Positions 25,471 to 35,065 of a DNA stretch of 64,000 nt are shown here, in pieces. The notes under the pieces were generated by a model that had not been told where the DNA came from, ran no database searches, and worked only from the letters and a program-made list of their open reading frames with translations. The stretch's first letter is position 1. Every line of letters begins with the position of its first letter. The stretch comes from Acidobacteriota bacterium (GTDB lineage: Bacteria; Acidobacteriota; Blastocatellia; Pyrinomonadales; Pyrinomonadaceae). The stretch lies in contig JAHBSL010000022.1 in the NCBI GenBank assembly GCA_019639135.1, forward strand, positions 1 to 64,000, in the 5' to 3' direction. The translations under genes were made by a program, and so were the position numbers.

Positions 25471-26103
25471 CTAACTCTTCATCGGCCCGATCTTTTCCTC
25501 AAGCCAGTTGGTCAGGTCGTCAACCGATTCGATATGTACAGGTTTCCCCGTCCACGCCCGTATCGCAAAAACAATGAGCATTATCGTTGTAACGATGGTA
25601 AAGATGATGCTGCCTAGATCGGCGAGGTCCGTAGCGTTGCCGACGAATCCAAGGATAGTGATAACGATCAGAATGCCGACGTGTGCTGCAAGGCCCTGAG
25701 CGGCATGGAACCTAACTTTGCTCTCTTCTTTGGGGATGATCAGCAGCAGGATCAGCCCGGCGATCAATCCGATCTTGAAGGGCAAATACGGCAGCCCAAT
25801 GAGCCATTTTTCGGGTAGTCCGGTCCGTTCCACCTTGCGGCTTGAAGCTCGGTTCATCTCGGCCATCGGCGCGGCATAGGCCGCGACTGGAGCCGGCCCA
25901 CCCTGAAACGAATAGGCATTGAACTCAGCTTCGTCGAAACGCCGCGTCTCGTCTTCGGTAACGCTCGGCGGAGCGGTCGGAAACTCGGCGGTCTTGTACG
26001 GGCTTTGCGGTGCCGTGTAAACGCCGACATCGGCGGTCGCGGCGGCCTTTGCTTTCTCCGGAAAGTCCGGATCGAGCGGATTTGTGTCGAATTTTTTCGG
26101 CAT
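25471..26103 (-). CDS. Membrane protein with SVTE-ETR motif and DUF4870-like domain
   Basis: A 210-residue protein. The N-terminal 100 residues are disordered, Pro/Ala-rich, and contain PPSVTEDETRRFDEAEF, near-identical in pattern to the tail of the next gene product. From about residue 105 the sequence is a three-helix membrane domain (FKIGLIAGLILLLIIP, KVRFHAAQGLAAHV, IIFTIVTTIMLIVFAIRAW) with the R-F-H-A-A/Q-Q pattern of DUF4870-type membrane proteins. AGGGGCG precedes the ATG. Function unknown. Confidence 0.75.
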   Translation of the reverse strand: MPKKFDTNPLDPDFPEKAKAAATADVGVYTAPQSPYKTAEFPTAPPSVTEDETRRFDEAEFNAYSFQGGPAPVAAYAAPMAEMNRASSRKVERTGLPEKWLIGLPYLPFKIGLIAGLILLLIIPKEESKVRFHAAQGLAAHVGILIVITILGFVGNATDLADLGSIIFTIVTTIMLIVFAIRAWTGKPVHIESVDDLTNWLEEKIGPMKS

Positions 26104-26243
26104 CGTCGCCCCTATCTTACGATATTTTTAACGCGTTTGTTCAATCTTTCTTTGGCAGCCGCAAGGCCGCTTGTAAGGAAAATCAAAAGGCACGGAGAGT
26201 TCGAAAGCCCCCCGTGCCCTGTTCTTATGCGACAGCTTAAATC

Positions 26244-26783
26244 TTAACCGATGAACATTTCGTCCTCGACATAAACGCGGTCGATGCGTTTCGGAGCCGG
26301 AGCAAAAAGCACCTCAAGAGCTTTCCGAACACCGGCCATCACGGCCGCGATCTCGCGTGCCGGCTCGACGATCTTTTCCTGAACGAAATCGGTCGTCGTC
26401 GTGACCTGCCGCTGCGTCCGGTCGATGGTCTGGCTGACCAGTTCGACCTTGTCGCGGGCGACGATCGCAGTCGAGCCGACGAGTTGCTTGAGCTCGGCAA
26501 CCTCGTCCTTGACGAGTTCGGTCGATTCGGCCAGATACTTCGTAGCCGTCGAGAGGTTCTCCGAAACCTCCGTCAGATGAACGGACATCACCTTGCCCTG
26601 GTCGCTCATTGCGTTGACCTTGGCTATCAGCGGCTCGACCCGTTCCTCGATCCGGTTAACGGTACCGATCACCTTACGAACGATCAAGGCGATGGCGATC
26701 ATTGAGAACGCCATCACCACAAAACAGACCGCGATGATGATCGAAGCGACCATCATCCAGAATTGCGGTTCATTTACATTCAT
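26244..26783 (-). CDS. DUF948-like membrane-anchored coiled-coil protein
   Basis: A 179-residue protein. One N-terminal transmembrane helix (about 9-34) is followed by a long heptad-patterned helix rich in V, E, K and T (about 40-150), and the end is RVYVEDEMFIG. The layout matches DUF948-type proteins, which are often encoded with YtxH-domain proteins, as here: the YtxH gene is immediately upstream on the same strand, 9 nt away. This pair is common in stress-related envelope loci; a direct function is not known. Confidence 0.78.
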   Translation of the reverse strand: MNVNEPQFWMMVASIIIAVCFVVMAFSMIAIALIVRKVIGTVNRIEERVEPLIAKVNAMSDQGKVMSVHLTEVSENLSTATKYLAESTELVKDEVAELKQLVGSTAIVARDKVELVSQTIDRTQRQVTTTTDFVQEKIVEPAREIAAVMAGVRKALEVLFAPAPKRIDRVYVEDEMFIG

Positions 26784-26792
26784 AAAAGCTGC

Positions 26793-27230
26793 CTAGCTGT
26801 TCTCTCCATCCTTTACCGGATAGCTCGGCCGGCCTTCTGCGATCGCCTTGGCTTCGGTCTTTCGCTTTTCGGCTATGTACGCCTCTTTGCCTGCCTCGAC
26901 CGCTGCGGAAAACGGATTTGCAGTGCGGGCCGCTGCCGAGCGGGCCTTCTCAGCCACTTCCTCGGCCTTCTCCTGTGCCGTGTGAATGAACTCACTCGCC
27001 TTCTCACGCGAGACCTCGTAATATTCCTCGGCCGTTTCCTGGAGGTGATGTGCGGCCTCGCGGCCCTTTTCAAGTCCCTTGCGGGTCGCATCTGCGATGT
27101 CGCCGCGAAGCTCGACTCCCGATTTCGGCGCAAAAAGCAGTGCAATTATCGCCCCGATCCCGCCGCCGATAAGCAAATAGGTCAATTTTGTGCTTACATT
27201 CGCGTCTTCCCTATCGTATTCGTTTCTCAT
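26793..27230 (-). CDS. YtxH domain protein
   Basis: A 145-residue protein. The ATG at 27230 has AGGAGAG just ahead and gives the usual short N-terminus; in-frame upstream Mets at 27254 and beyond are rejected. The hydrophobic glycine-rich helix LLIGGGIGAIIALLFAPKSG is the YtxH signature. A long Ala/Glu/Lys-rich coiled coil resembling LEA/apolipoprotein-like repeats follows. Homologues are general-stress proteins of unknown mechanism. It leads the YtxH-DUF948 pair, with a promoter at 27257-27286. Confidence 0.82.
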   Translation of the reverse strand: MRNEYDREDANVSTKLTYLLIGGGIGAIIALLFAPKSGVELRGDIADATRKGLEKGREAAHHLQETAEEYYEVSREKASEFIHTAQEKAEEVAEKARSAAARTANPFSAAVEAGKEAYIAEKRKTEAKAIAEGRPSYPVKDGENS

Positions 27231-27256
27231 AAATCTCTCCTGTACCTGTTTCATAC

Positions 27257-27286
27257 ATAATATCGGACGAAATAAGGTCTGGGCAA
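27257..27286 (-). promoter_or_regulatory. Promoter of the YtxH/DUF948 pair
   Basis: On the minus strand TTGCCC, an 18-base spacer, then TATTAT; the ATG follows about 27 nt downstream of the -10. Confidence 0.5.
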
Positions 27287-27407
27287 TTACTATACCAAGT
27301 TTATTCATATACCGACAATAAAAATGCGTTCTCTCATAAAATTAAGGCTGTCTGAAAAGCAGTATGACGGAACCCGGTCGTCGCGTAACACTGGCAACAT
27401 TAGCTCA

Positions 27408-27470
27408 GCGACCTCTGCCTAAATCTAAGCAACCTCTGCGTTTACATGATCTCAACGCAGAGGCCGCAGT
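27408..27470. repeat. Palindromic repeat (CCTCTGCGTT family)
   Basis: CCTCTGCGTT and AACGCAGAGG form a perfect 10-bp inverted repeat with an 11-base centre. A further ACCTCTGCC unit lies to the left. It sits in the 320-nt gap between the YtxH gene and the TPR lipoprotein gene; apart from the promoter above, nothing else is seen in that gap. Confidence 0.6.
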
Positions 27471-27550
27471 GAATTTCGCAAATAAGGCTGGAGAGCAATC
27501 TTTAACTTTCAGACATCCTCTTTAGCGAAGTGGAAATTGAGTAAAGCTCT

Positions 27551-28822
27551 TCACAGTTTTGCCAATTCTTCCCTAGCTGACTCGGACTTCATCAGGTCAA
27601 ACACCGGATTGATCGAGAGAGACTCCGACAGATGTTTCTTAGCCGCCGACTTGTTCCCTAAAGCGAGTTCGATCATACCTGCGTGATACCTGATACGGGC
27701 ATCACGCGTATTCAGCCGCATCGCAAGCGCGATCTGCTCGCGTGCTTCGGCGAATCTGCCATTTCGGTAGTAACACCACGCAAGAATGTCCGAGGCGTAG
27801 ATGTCCTTGATCTGGGCATAATCTGCCAGTGCGACCTCAAGTGCCCGGTCGAGATTCCGGTTCTGATCCGCCCAAAGGAGAGCCATCCGATGTTCGTCAT
27901 AATGTGGCCCGAGCTTTTCTTCTCCAGCTTCCGCCATCGCATACTGCCTCGAGGCGGCTTCGCTCTCGCCAAGTTTTTGATAAACATCGCCGAGCAGCAG
28001 AACGGTGTCGATCATCGGTGCTTTTTGCTGAGCGCGTCCCAGTGTGGCCTTAGCACCCGGAAGATCCCCAGAGGACGCCAGGGTGCGCCCTTTGCCGAAA
28101 AGAGCGTGATGGTATTCCGGAAAGATCTGGAGAGATTCATCGTAGGCACGTAGCGACTCCGGATATTTGCCGTTCTTCCAGTATTCGTTACCAAGCTGTG
28201 CAAGACACCAAGCCTGAGCCTCAACGTCTGCCGGGTCGGCTGTGCGAGCTGCTAGGATGTACATTTCGACCGCTCCTTTGTGGTCGCCGAAAAGCGAGCG
28301 AATATGAGCCGCTCTTGCATACGACTGCGAATCAGGACGGAGATCCACCATCTTCTGGGCGTATTTGGCGGCCTCTTGATAGTCGCCAAGTTCGGCGTTA
28401 GCATCGGTCAGAATGCCCATCACGAACGGGTCCTTTGGCAACTCCTGTTCTAGAGACTGACCGATCTCGCGAGCCGCTGCGAAGCCGTGATCCGCCAAAA
28501 GAACCGTAGCTTTCAGTTTTTTAAGGAGCTGATCGCCCGGCTGCACTTCAAGGCCTTTGTCGATTACCGTAAGCGCCTTTTGATTGTAAGAAGGATCGCC
28601 GGTCTCGCGAGAAAGCCTTATGTAAGCCATTCCGAGAGCTCTGTAGCCCGCAGGGCCGTCCGGCATTTTCTTGATAAGGTTCTCTGCCTGACGAATCTCG
28701 TCCGACCTCGCCGCTGATCCTGCCGGAAGATCCACCTCAGCCACATTCGCAACGTTGGAACATGAAGTGGAAAGGAAAAAAGTGACTAGTATTGCTAAGA
28801 AATTGATCGATCGGTATCTCAT
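27551..28822 (-). CDS. TPR-repeat lipoprotein
   Basis: A 423-residue protein with a lipobox signal peptide (FFLSTSC, Cys at about 21). The rest is a solenoid of TPR units, for example GYRALGMAYIRLSRE, GDYQEAAKYAQKMVDLRPDSQSY, GKYPESLRAYDESLQIFPEYHHALFGKGR, GRFAEAREQIALAMRLN and GNKSAAKKHLSESLSINP. It is probably a periplasm-facing or outer-membrane scaffold. It is transcribed after the DUF4331 gene, across a 14-bp hairpin, and belongs to a secreted-protein cluster (27.5-33 kb). Similar TPR/DUF4331 neighbours occur in other bacteria, but their joint role is not established. Confidence 0.85.
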   Translation of the reverse strand: MRYRSINFLAILVTFFLSTSCSNVANVAEVDLPAGSAARSDEIRQAENLIKKMPDGPAGYRALGMAYIRLSRETGDPSYNQKALTVIDKGLEVQPGDQLLKKLKATVLLADHGFAAAREIGQSLEQELPKDPFVMGILTDANAELGDYQEAAKYAQKMVDLRPDSQSYARAAHIRSLFGDHKGAVEMYILAARTADPADVEAQAWCLAQLGNEYWKNGKYPESLRAYDESLQIFPEYHHALFGKGRTLASSGDLPGAKATLGRAQQKAPMIDTVLLLGDVYQKLGESEAASRQYAMAEAGEEKLGPHYDEHRMALLWADQNRNLDRALEVALADYAQIKDIYASDILAWCYYRNGRFAEAREQIALAMRLNTRDARIRYHAGMIELALGNKSAAKKHLSESLSINPVFDLMKSESAREELAKL

Positions 28823-28834
28823 AACAGTTCATGG

Positions 28835-28869
28835 ATCGGTCCGGGCATTCGAGATATGCCCGGACCGAT
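28835..28869 (-). repeat. Perfect 14-bp hairpin between the DUF4331 and TPR genes
   Basis: ATCGGTCCGGGCAT and ATGCCCGGACCGAT pair fully around a 7-base loop. No T tract follows on either strand, so it may be a processing or stability element rather than a standard terminator. Confidence 0.55.
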
Positions 28870-28881
28870 TAATGCCGATTA

Positions 28882-30405
28882 CTATCGACGCAAAAACCCT
28901 CGTTCATCGACGACAGGGATCTTCTTTGGATCCCATTCCTTGTTCGATTCGGCGATCTGCTCGTTTCCGGTGCGAGGTGTATTCCCCGCGTTTGGCGGAA
29001 GAAGATACGGAAATCTCGTAAGCAGCGGACCTTCTGGATTCATGCTGACGCCATCGCCAAGTTGATTATTTGGCGGTACGTTGGTCGCAGGTGTGAAGGG
29101 TGTACCACCTGCTACCGCTCGGAGCGCGATATCGGTCACATCATCGTGTAACCGCCGACCGTTAGGAAATCCGGCTACATCACCGCCGAGCAGTCCGAGC
29201 CTGTTGATGCTGCCGATCGGAGTTATCGGAATCGCGACGTTGAGCCGGAGATATTCGTGCGGCTGCCCGTCGGATAGGAAGGTTGTGTAATTTGGGCCGG
29301 TAACCTCGTTCACCGGAATACCAGTCGCAAATATTGCTACCAGATCATTTCTCGGAGGCGGAGGAACCGTGATCCCAAAGACCGCCGAAAGTAACCGGGC
29401 GAGTTCGGGATCGAGAACGAACGGGGCCGCAACCGCATCAAACTCGGGCGAAAGCGAATTGAACGCATCCTTAAGATTCAGAGGAATTACTACCTCGTTT
29501 ACGAGCGGATTTCCGAGACGCGAGATCTGCTGCCACGCTCCTGCCGTATTCCTTGAACCGTCCGAACCGATTACCTGAACCGTTCTGCGGCTTGCTGTTG
29601 ACCAAACCCCGATAACGGCATCGGGCGAGGTCGGGCCAGCGGGAATCGTCCGAGTGCGGGTCAGGTCCTGTATCGGAACTTCGATCGCTATCGTACTTAC
29701 ATTGTATCCTTTGGTCGTATCGATGCCGCCGGTCATGCCGACCGAGCGGAGATTGAGAGCATCGAAGACACCGAGGTCGATGTAAAAATACTCATCCCGC
29801 TGACCGGCAAAGACCTTGCCGCCGCCGGGGAGGCCATATACGGCTGGAGCACCGAGATTCTGTTCGTAATTCGGCGTCACTCGCGGACCTATGTTCGCCG
29901 GAGGCGTCCGAAAGCCGCTGCCGAGCAGACGCCCTCGTCTGCCAGTGCTCGAATCGACCCGTCGGACAGAATACGTCTGGGGCATATTGTAGTCAGGATC
30001 TGTGAGACTTGAGATCACTCCATCTTCGTTAACGGTTGACTGCCCGAGTACCGTATTCCCGTTTACGATCGAGGTCTTGAACTGGAACTGGTAAGTGATG
30101 TCCTCACGGCCATCCCCGGTGTTGTCGATCTTGATCTCGTAAAGTACGGAATCGTCAAATCGAAACCACTGCGGACCGCCTGAAGGCTCCTGCAACGGAA
30201 TGAAATTGGCGATCAAAGTAACGAATCCTTCCCTGCCCGGTTCTACCGAACGGAACGCATAGGTATCCGTATTGTCTGCGAAGCGATCCATACTGATCAG
30301 CGGGGCTTCGGCATGGCTTGAGGCCAGCGTAGGCACTCCCGAGACTGCGACGATCAGAATCAGACCAAGCATCGCATTCAACTTTCTGACTATCTTCCTA
30401 TTCAT
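28882..30405 (-). CDS. Secreted DUF4331 domain protein
   Basis: A 507-residue exported protein. The ATG at 30405 follows GGGAG at good spacing; an in-frame TTG two codons upstream is rejected. The signal peptide ends near TLASSHAEAP, and the sequence SHAEAPLISMDRFADNTDTYAFRS is the hallmark start of DUF4331 proteins. Their mature N-terminal Ser-His is conserved and may bind metal. The remainder is beta-rich with VLYEIKIDNTGDGREDITYQFQF and a C-terminal PYLLPPNAGNTPRTG segment typical of the family. Function unknown. It sits between the DUF4394 and TPR genes, all on the minus strand. Confidence 0.9.
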   Translation of the reverse strand: MNRKIVRKLNAMLGLILIVAVSGVPTLASSHAEAPLISMDRFADNTDTYAFRSVEPGREGFVTLIANFIPLQEPSGGPQWFRFDDSVLYEIKIDNTGDGREDITYQFQFKTSIVNGNTVLGQSTVNEDGVISSLTDPDYNMPQTYSVRRVDSSTGRRGRLLGSGFRTPPANIGPRVTPNYEQNLGAPAVYGLPGGGKVFAGQRDEYFYIDLGVFDALNLRSVGMTGGIDTTKGYNVSTIAIEVPIQDLTRTRTIPAGPTSPDAVIGVWSTASRRTVQVIGSDGSRNTAGAWQQISRLGNPLVNEVVIPLNLKDAFNSLSPEFDAVAAPFVLDPELARLLSAVFGITVPPPPRNDLVAIFATGIPVNEVTGPNYTTFLSDGQPHEYLRLNVAIPITPIGSINRLGLLGGDVAGFPNGRRLHDDVTDIALRAVAGGTPFTPATNVPPNNQLGDGVSMNPEGPLLTRFPYLLPPNAGNTPRTGNEQIAESNKEWDPKKIPVVDERGFLRR

Positions 30406-30488
30406 ATTCAACTCCCTGTTTCGAATTGCTTTGGGTTTTATTCGGCCAGCGGATTACACCAAACCGGCCGAAACCGAAGGTGGCATGC

Positions 30489-32906
30489 TTAATGGGTCTG
30501 GTAATTTGCCACCGGGAAATCACCGTTCATTCCAAACTGTTTGTTGCCGACCAAACCGTCGCTGCTCCTAACGAAAAAGAAGGTACCGGTCAGCGGGTCG
30601 AATGTGGCTCGATCCGTCTTTCCGTCGCCGTCAAAATCGCCCTGGACGGTAAATTGCGGTTTTTCACCGAACGGACCGGCAAGCAATTGTCCGTCCGAAC
30701 TCTTCAGGATGAACCATTCATAGACCGTCCCGGCCCGTACAACTGCGAAATCAGCGATGCCGTCACCGTCATAATCGCCGGGAACCACCAGGTCGCCACC
30801 AAGACCCCATTGAACTGCCTGGAACCCAAGCGTGCTCCGGTTAACGAAGAATGTGCCTTGCCCTCCGGGGCTGCCACGGTGAACCGCAAGGTCAACCCGA
30901 CCGTCGCCGTCATGATCTGCCGGGGCAGCGACATCCGACCCGAGGCCGAATTGTTCGATCCGGACGGAACCGTTCGAACTGTTTCGGATATACCAGACCA
31001 GCAGCCCGCCCTCGCGACGCGCGACCGCGTAATCCGTTCGCCCATCGCCGTCATAGTCGCGGGCGAGCGGCTCGTCTCCGAGGATACCGAACTGAAATCC
31101 CGTAATTGTGTTGTCGGAACTCTGTAGCACATAAAATATGCCGTCGGTTGACCGCCAAACCGAAAGGTCTGTGCGTCCGTCTCCGTCGTAGTCGCCCGGC
31201 GTCAGGATGTCCGACTGAGAAAGTCCGAACGGAACCGCGAAAAAGGAACCGTCGGAACTGCGATTTACAAACCACGTGTTGTTGCTTACTCGAAAAACGG
31301 AAGGATCCGATCGGCCGTCTCCGTCGAAATCGAGTTGGGCGAATGCGGAGCCGGATGCAGTGTTTTTCCCGATAGCGATGTCCCTCACCACAGCTCCTCC
31401 GCCGATCGGTCCGATCACCGAGGCCGAACCACTCGAAAGGTCAACAGCGTATAGAGCTGAGCCGGAAGCTCCGGGAGTCTGGAACGCAGCCAATGCCGTG
31501 TTGTTCCCCGGATGAATATCGAAGCCGGCTTCACCCGTCGTGGCCACACCGAGCGAGCCGATGGTGTTCAGCGTCCCGGCGTTTGGCGGGTTCTGCGTTG
31601 TCAGGATACCGAGGCCCGAATCGATGTTGTAGAGAGTTGTCGATGTCGCCCCTCCAAAGCTGTTTGTGTAGCCAGATGCTACTATGTTCGGATTGGCTCC
31701 GAAATTCGGGTCGCCGGTCGCATAAGCTAGCAGACCATCGACCAGATTCGAGCCGTCATTCGGATTCGCTCTCAAGTTCTGCTCGAGGTCCGACGTGATC
31801 CTGATACGGTCCGGAACCGGGTTAAAGTCGAACCCGAAATTCGTCCCAAGAAGCGGCGTCGTCAGAACTCCGACGAGTGTCGCCGCACCGGTCGTGGTAT
31901 TGATCTTATAAATTCTGCTCTGGCTGCCAAGAGCAAACATTTCTCCGGTCGCCGGCCGAATGTCGATTCCCAGAACGTTCTCGCCGCTCTGCAAACCCGT
32001 TATCGCAACAGACGAAAGGATCGTATTGGGCCGGTTGCTGTTGAACCTGATCAGATTATTCGCAACAGTGACGCCAAACACCGCGAAATTTGGTGTCATA
32101 GCGGTCTCGACCGCGAGACCGGAGTAAGGGTTCGTACCGTTTCCAATATTTCCCAGAAAGGTTGCCGCACCTGTCGTCAGGTTGATCGAATATAGCCCAG
32201 TCACACCGCCGACCGTCAATGAGGCAAAGGCGGAATTGCCTATCGGCGAGATATCAAAACCATTGACCGAGGAGACATCGACACCTAGCGGTCCGACCGC
32301 GACAAGCGTCCCATTATTTGGCGGATTCTGGACATAGAGAGTGTCGGTAGCAGACGAGACATCGTAAAGCGTCGTCGAGCCTGCTCCATTAAAACTGTTC
32401 GTGTATCCGGCTCCGTCAACACTTGTCGTTGGGCCGTTTATCGCTCCGTCCACGATCGCGACGCCATTGACAACATTGACCCTAAGGTTCTGGCCTGTAT
32501 TAGAGATTATCCTTAGCCTGTCGGGCACCGGATTGAAATCGACGCCGAAGCTCGTTCCGTTGAGGGGGGTCGAAAGAGTAGCGACAAACGTTGCCGCAGC
32601 GCTCATTTTGTTGATCAAGTACAGTCGGCTATTTGAACCGACTGCATACAGTTGCCCCGTCGCCGGGCGGAAATCTATTCCGACAACGTTCTCTCCACCC
32701 TGCAATCCGGTGATCGGCCCGATGACCGTCACCGTGCCGGGATTCCTCGAATTGAATCTGAACAAAGTGTTTGAAGAAGAGTTGACCGCATAGATGTTGG
32801 TTGCCGTTACCGACGAACCTTCCTGCTGGGCTACGAGCGATTGTGCAAACAGTAAAAGTAAACACGAAAAAACGGCAAAAAAACTGCCTAAATGACGAAA
32901 ATGCAT
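30489..32906 (-). CDS. Secreted protein: two DUF4394 domains fused to FG-GAP/VCBS repeats
   Basis: An 805-residue exported protein; a GGAGG site and a signal peptide (LFAQSLVAQQ) support the ATG at 32906. Residues about 38-270 and 275-510 are two tandem DUF4394 domains; both contain the near-identical blocks GLQ-GGENV/SGENV-xGID-RPATG, FNPVPDR-RI and GYTNSF-GA-STTLY. From about 525 to the end are six repeats of about 45-50 residues with a DxDGDGR/DYDGDGR-T-D core, the calcium-binding FG-GAP/VCBS blade, which likely form a beta-propeller or fibre. The end GMNGDFPVANYQ completes the last blade. It may be a cell-surface adhesin-like protein; partners are unknown. Confidence 0.88.
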   Translation of the reverse strand: MHFRHLGSFFAVFSCLLLLFAQSLVAQQEGSSVTATNIYAVNSSSNTLFRFNSRNPGTVTVIGPITGLQGGENVVGIDFRPATGQLYAVGSNSRLYLINKMSAAATFVATLSTPLNGTSFGVDFNPVPDRLRIISNTGQNLRVNVVNGVAIVDGAINGPTTSVDGAGYTNSFNGAGSTTLYDVSSATDTLYVQNPPNNGTLVAVGPLGVDVSSVNGFDISPIGNSAFASLTVGGVTGLYSINLTTGAATFLGNIGNGTNPYSGLAVETAMTPNFAVFGVTVANNLIRFNSNRPNTILSSVAITGLQSGENVLGIDIRPATGEMFALGSQSRIYKINTTTGAATLVGVLTTPLLGTNFGFDFNPVPDRIRITSDLEQNLRANPNDGSNLVDGLLAYATGDPNFGANPNIVASGYTNSFGGATSTTLYNIDSGLGILTTQNPPNAGTLNTIGSLGVATTGEAGFDIHPGNNTALAAFQTPGASGSALYAVDLSSGSASVIGPIGGGAVVRDIAIGKNTASGSAFAQLDFDGDGRSDPSVFRVSNNTWFVNRSSDGSFFAVPFGLSQSDILTPGDYDGDGRTDLSVWRSTDGIFYVLQSSDNTITGFQFGILGDEPLARDYDGDGRTDYAVARREGGLLVWYIRNSSNGSVRIEQFGLGSDVAAPADHDGDGRVDLAVHRGSPGGQGTFFVNRSTLGFQAVQWGLGGDLVVPGDYDGDGIADFAVVRAGTVYEWFILKSSDGQLLAGPFGEKPQFTVQGDFDGDGKTDRATFDPLTGTFFFVRSSDGLVGNKQFGMNGDFPVANYQTH

Positions 32907-33248
32907 AGTTGACCTCCCCGATGGAAATGTGTCTGCGAATAGGTAAGAATTCGCGATCTGTCTGTGTTGTCAAGAGAACCGAAGACTACCGAGCCTTCCC
33001 GAGAGAGTGCTTGGATTAACGAAGCGGCTTGAGCGGCTTTGTAATTTACGACTGCTAATTCTTTCGATTAGTCTTTCCGATTGGATTCAGGATCGTTTTG
33101 ATTTTTTCTGGCCACGGTTAAATCAGTCTCCGCGACCTGGGAAACCGAATCGTCGGCACAAGAGATGAGGATAGTGATATATGAAATGCGAAAGACCGCA
33201 TGCTTTGATATTGTAAGTCTTGCTTTCTGCTAATTAGGGCGGATAGAT
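32907..33248. other. 342-nt intergenic region, no gene seen
   Basis: Divergent spacer between the DUF4394 gene and lepA. It has no ORF with coding character, no tRNA-like fold and no strong terminator. It presumably holds both promoters, but no convincing -35/-10 pair can be singled out. Confidence 0.4.
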
Positions 33249-35051
33249 ATGAACTCGAACTCGATAAGAAATTTCTCGATCATCGCACACATCGACCACG
33301 GTAAATCGACCCTGGCCGACCGCATTCTCCAGCTTACGGGCGCGGTCGCCGAGCGCGAGATGGAAGACCAGCTCTTGGACGATATGGACCTCGAGCGCGA
33401 ACGCGGCATCACGATCAAAGCACACGCCGTCCGGCTCGACTACAAAGCACGCGACGGAAAGCAATATGTGCTCAACCTGATCGACACGCCCGGCCACGTC
33501 GATTTCTCGTATGAGGTCTCGCGGTCGCTTTCGGCCTGCGAAGGGGCTTTGCTCGTCGTTGATGCCTCGCAGGGCGTTGAGGCGCAGACGCTGGCGAATA
33601 CCTATCTTGCGATCGAGAACGACCTCGAGCTCGTTCCCGTGCTCAACAAGATCGACCTGCCCTCGGCCGAGCCCGACCGGATAAAGGAGCAGATCGAGAA
33701 CATCGTCGGGCTTGATGCCAGCCAGGCCGTTCTCACCTCGGCAAAGACCGGCATCGGTGTTGACGACGTGCTCGAAGCGATAATTGAGAAGATACCGCCG
33801 CCGAAGGGCGACCGGAATGCCCCGCTCAAGGCTCTCATCTTCGACAGTTGGTATGACAGCTACCGAGGTGTGATCGTCCTTTTCCGCGTGATCGACGGAA
33901 CGATCAGGAAAGGCACGAAGATCAAGTTCTTCAACACCGGCCGCGAATATTTGGTCGAAACGGTTGGCGTAAACCGGCCGAAAGCGACGCCGATCGGCGA
34001 GCTCGGCCCGGGCGAGGTCGGATTCATCACCGCCTCGATCAAGACGGTCGCCGACGTCCAGATCGGCGATACGATCACCGAATCTGCCCGTCCGGTCGAT
34101 ACACCTTTTCCCGGCTTTCAGGAAGTAAAGCCGATGGTCTTTGCCGGGCTTTACCCGACCGATTCGGCTCAGTACGAGGACCTTCGCGATGCGATGGAAA
34201 AGCTGAGGCTTAACGACGCCTCGTTCTTTTTCGAGCCCGAATCATCGACCGCTCTCGGCTTCGGCTTCCGCTGCGGCTTTCTCGGCCTGCTCCATATGGA
34301 GATCATCCAGGAGCGGCTCGAACGCGAGTTCAATCTCGACCTGATCACAACGGCCCCGGGCGTTCGCTATCGCGTCACGACGACCGACGGCGAAGTCCAC
34401 GAGATCGATAGCCCCTCGCAAATGCCGGACACCGGGCGGATCGCCAGGATCGAGGAGCCCTTTATCGAAGCGACCATCCTGACCAACGATTCGTTTCTCG
34501 GCGGCATACTTCCGCTGCTTGATGAAAAACGCGGCGTACAGAAAAAGTTCGAGTACGTGACCAAGGACCGCGTGATGCTCGTTTACGAACTGCCGCTCAA
34601 TGAGATCGTACTCGATTTCTACGACCGTCTAAAGAGCGTCTCTCGCGGCTATGCCTCGCTCGACTATCATCTCTCGGGCTATCAGGAATCGAAGCTCGTC
34701 AAACTCGACATCCTTGTCTCGGGTGAGCCGGTCGATGCCCTTTCGCTCATCCTTCACTCGGAAACGGCTCAGTCAAAGGGCCGGCTGCTGACCGCGAAGA
34801 TGAAGGAACTCATCCCACGGCAGCTCTTTGAGGTGCCGATCCAGGCCGCAATCGGCAATAAGGTGATCGCCCGCGAGACGGTCAAAGCAATGGGCAAGAA
34901 CGTCATCGCAAAATGCTACGGCGGCGACATCTCGCGTAAACGCAAGCTCCTCGAAAAACAGAAAGAGGGCAAACGCCGAATGAAAAAGGTCGGCCGCGTC
35001 GAGATCCCGCAGGAAGCATTCCTCGCCGTTCTGAAGGTGAACGAAAGCTAA
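33249..35051 (+). CDS. lepA: Elongation factor 4 (LepA)
   Basis: Ribosomal GTPase that affects late initiation and back-translocation under stress. The 600 residues are normal. G-domain motifs: HIDHGKST (G1, 14-21), the [11 protein letters not shown] switch (G2), DTPGHVDF (G3) and NKIDLP (G4). LepA-specific blocks follow: [42 protein letters not shown], and the C-terminal domain ending in [18 protein letters not shown] with [36 protein letters not shown]. lepB is not the next gene; a toxin-antitoxin pair starts 14 nt downstream. Confidence 0.98.
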   Translation: MNSNSIRNFSIIAHIDHGKSTLADRILQLTGAVAEREMEDQLLDDMDLERERGITIKAHAVRLDYKARDGKQYVLNLIDTPGHVDFSYEVSRSLSACEGALLVVDASQGVEAQTLANTYLAIENDLELVPVLNKIDLPSAEPDRIKEQIENIVGLDASQAVLTSAKTGIGVDDVLEAIIEKIPPPKGDRNAPLKALIFDSWYDSYRGVIVLFRVIDGTIRKGTKIKFFNTGREYLVETVGVNRPKATPIGELGPGEVGFITASIKTVADVQIGDTITESARPVDTPFPGFQEVKPMVFAGLYPTDSAQYEDLRDAMEKLRLNDASFFFEPESSTALGFGFRCGFLGLLHMEIIQERLEREFNLDLITTAPGVRYRVTTTDGEVHEIDSPSQMPDTGRIARIEEPFIEATILTNDSFLGGILPLLDEKRGVQKKFEYVTKDRVMLVYELPLNEIVLDFYDRLKSVSRGYASLDYHLSGYQESKLVKLDILVSGEPVDALSLILHSETAQSKGRLLTAKMKELIPRQLFEVPIQAAIGNKVIARETVKAMGKNVIAKCYGGDISRKRKLLEKQKEGKRRMKKVGRVEIPQEAFLAVLKVNES

Positions 35052-35065
35052 TAAGTAGGAAATGG

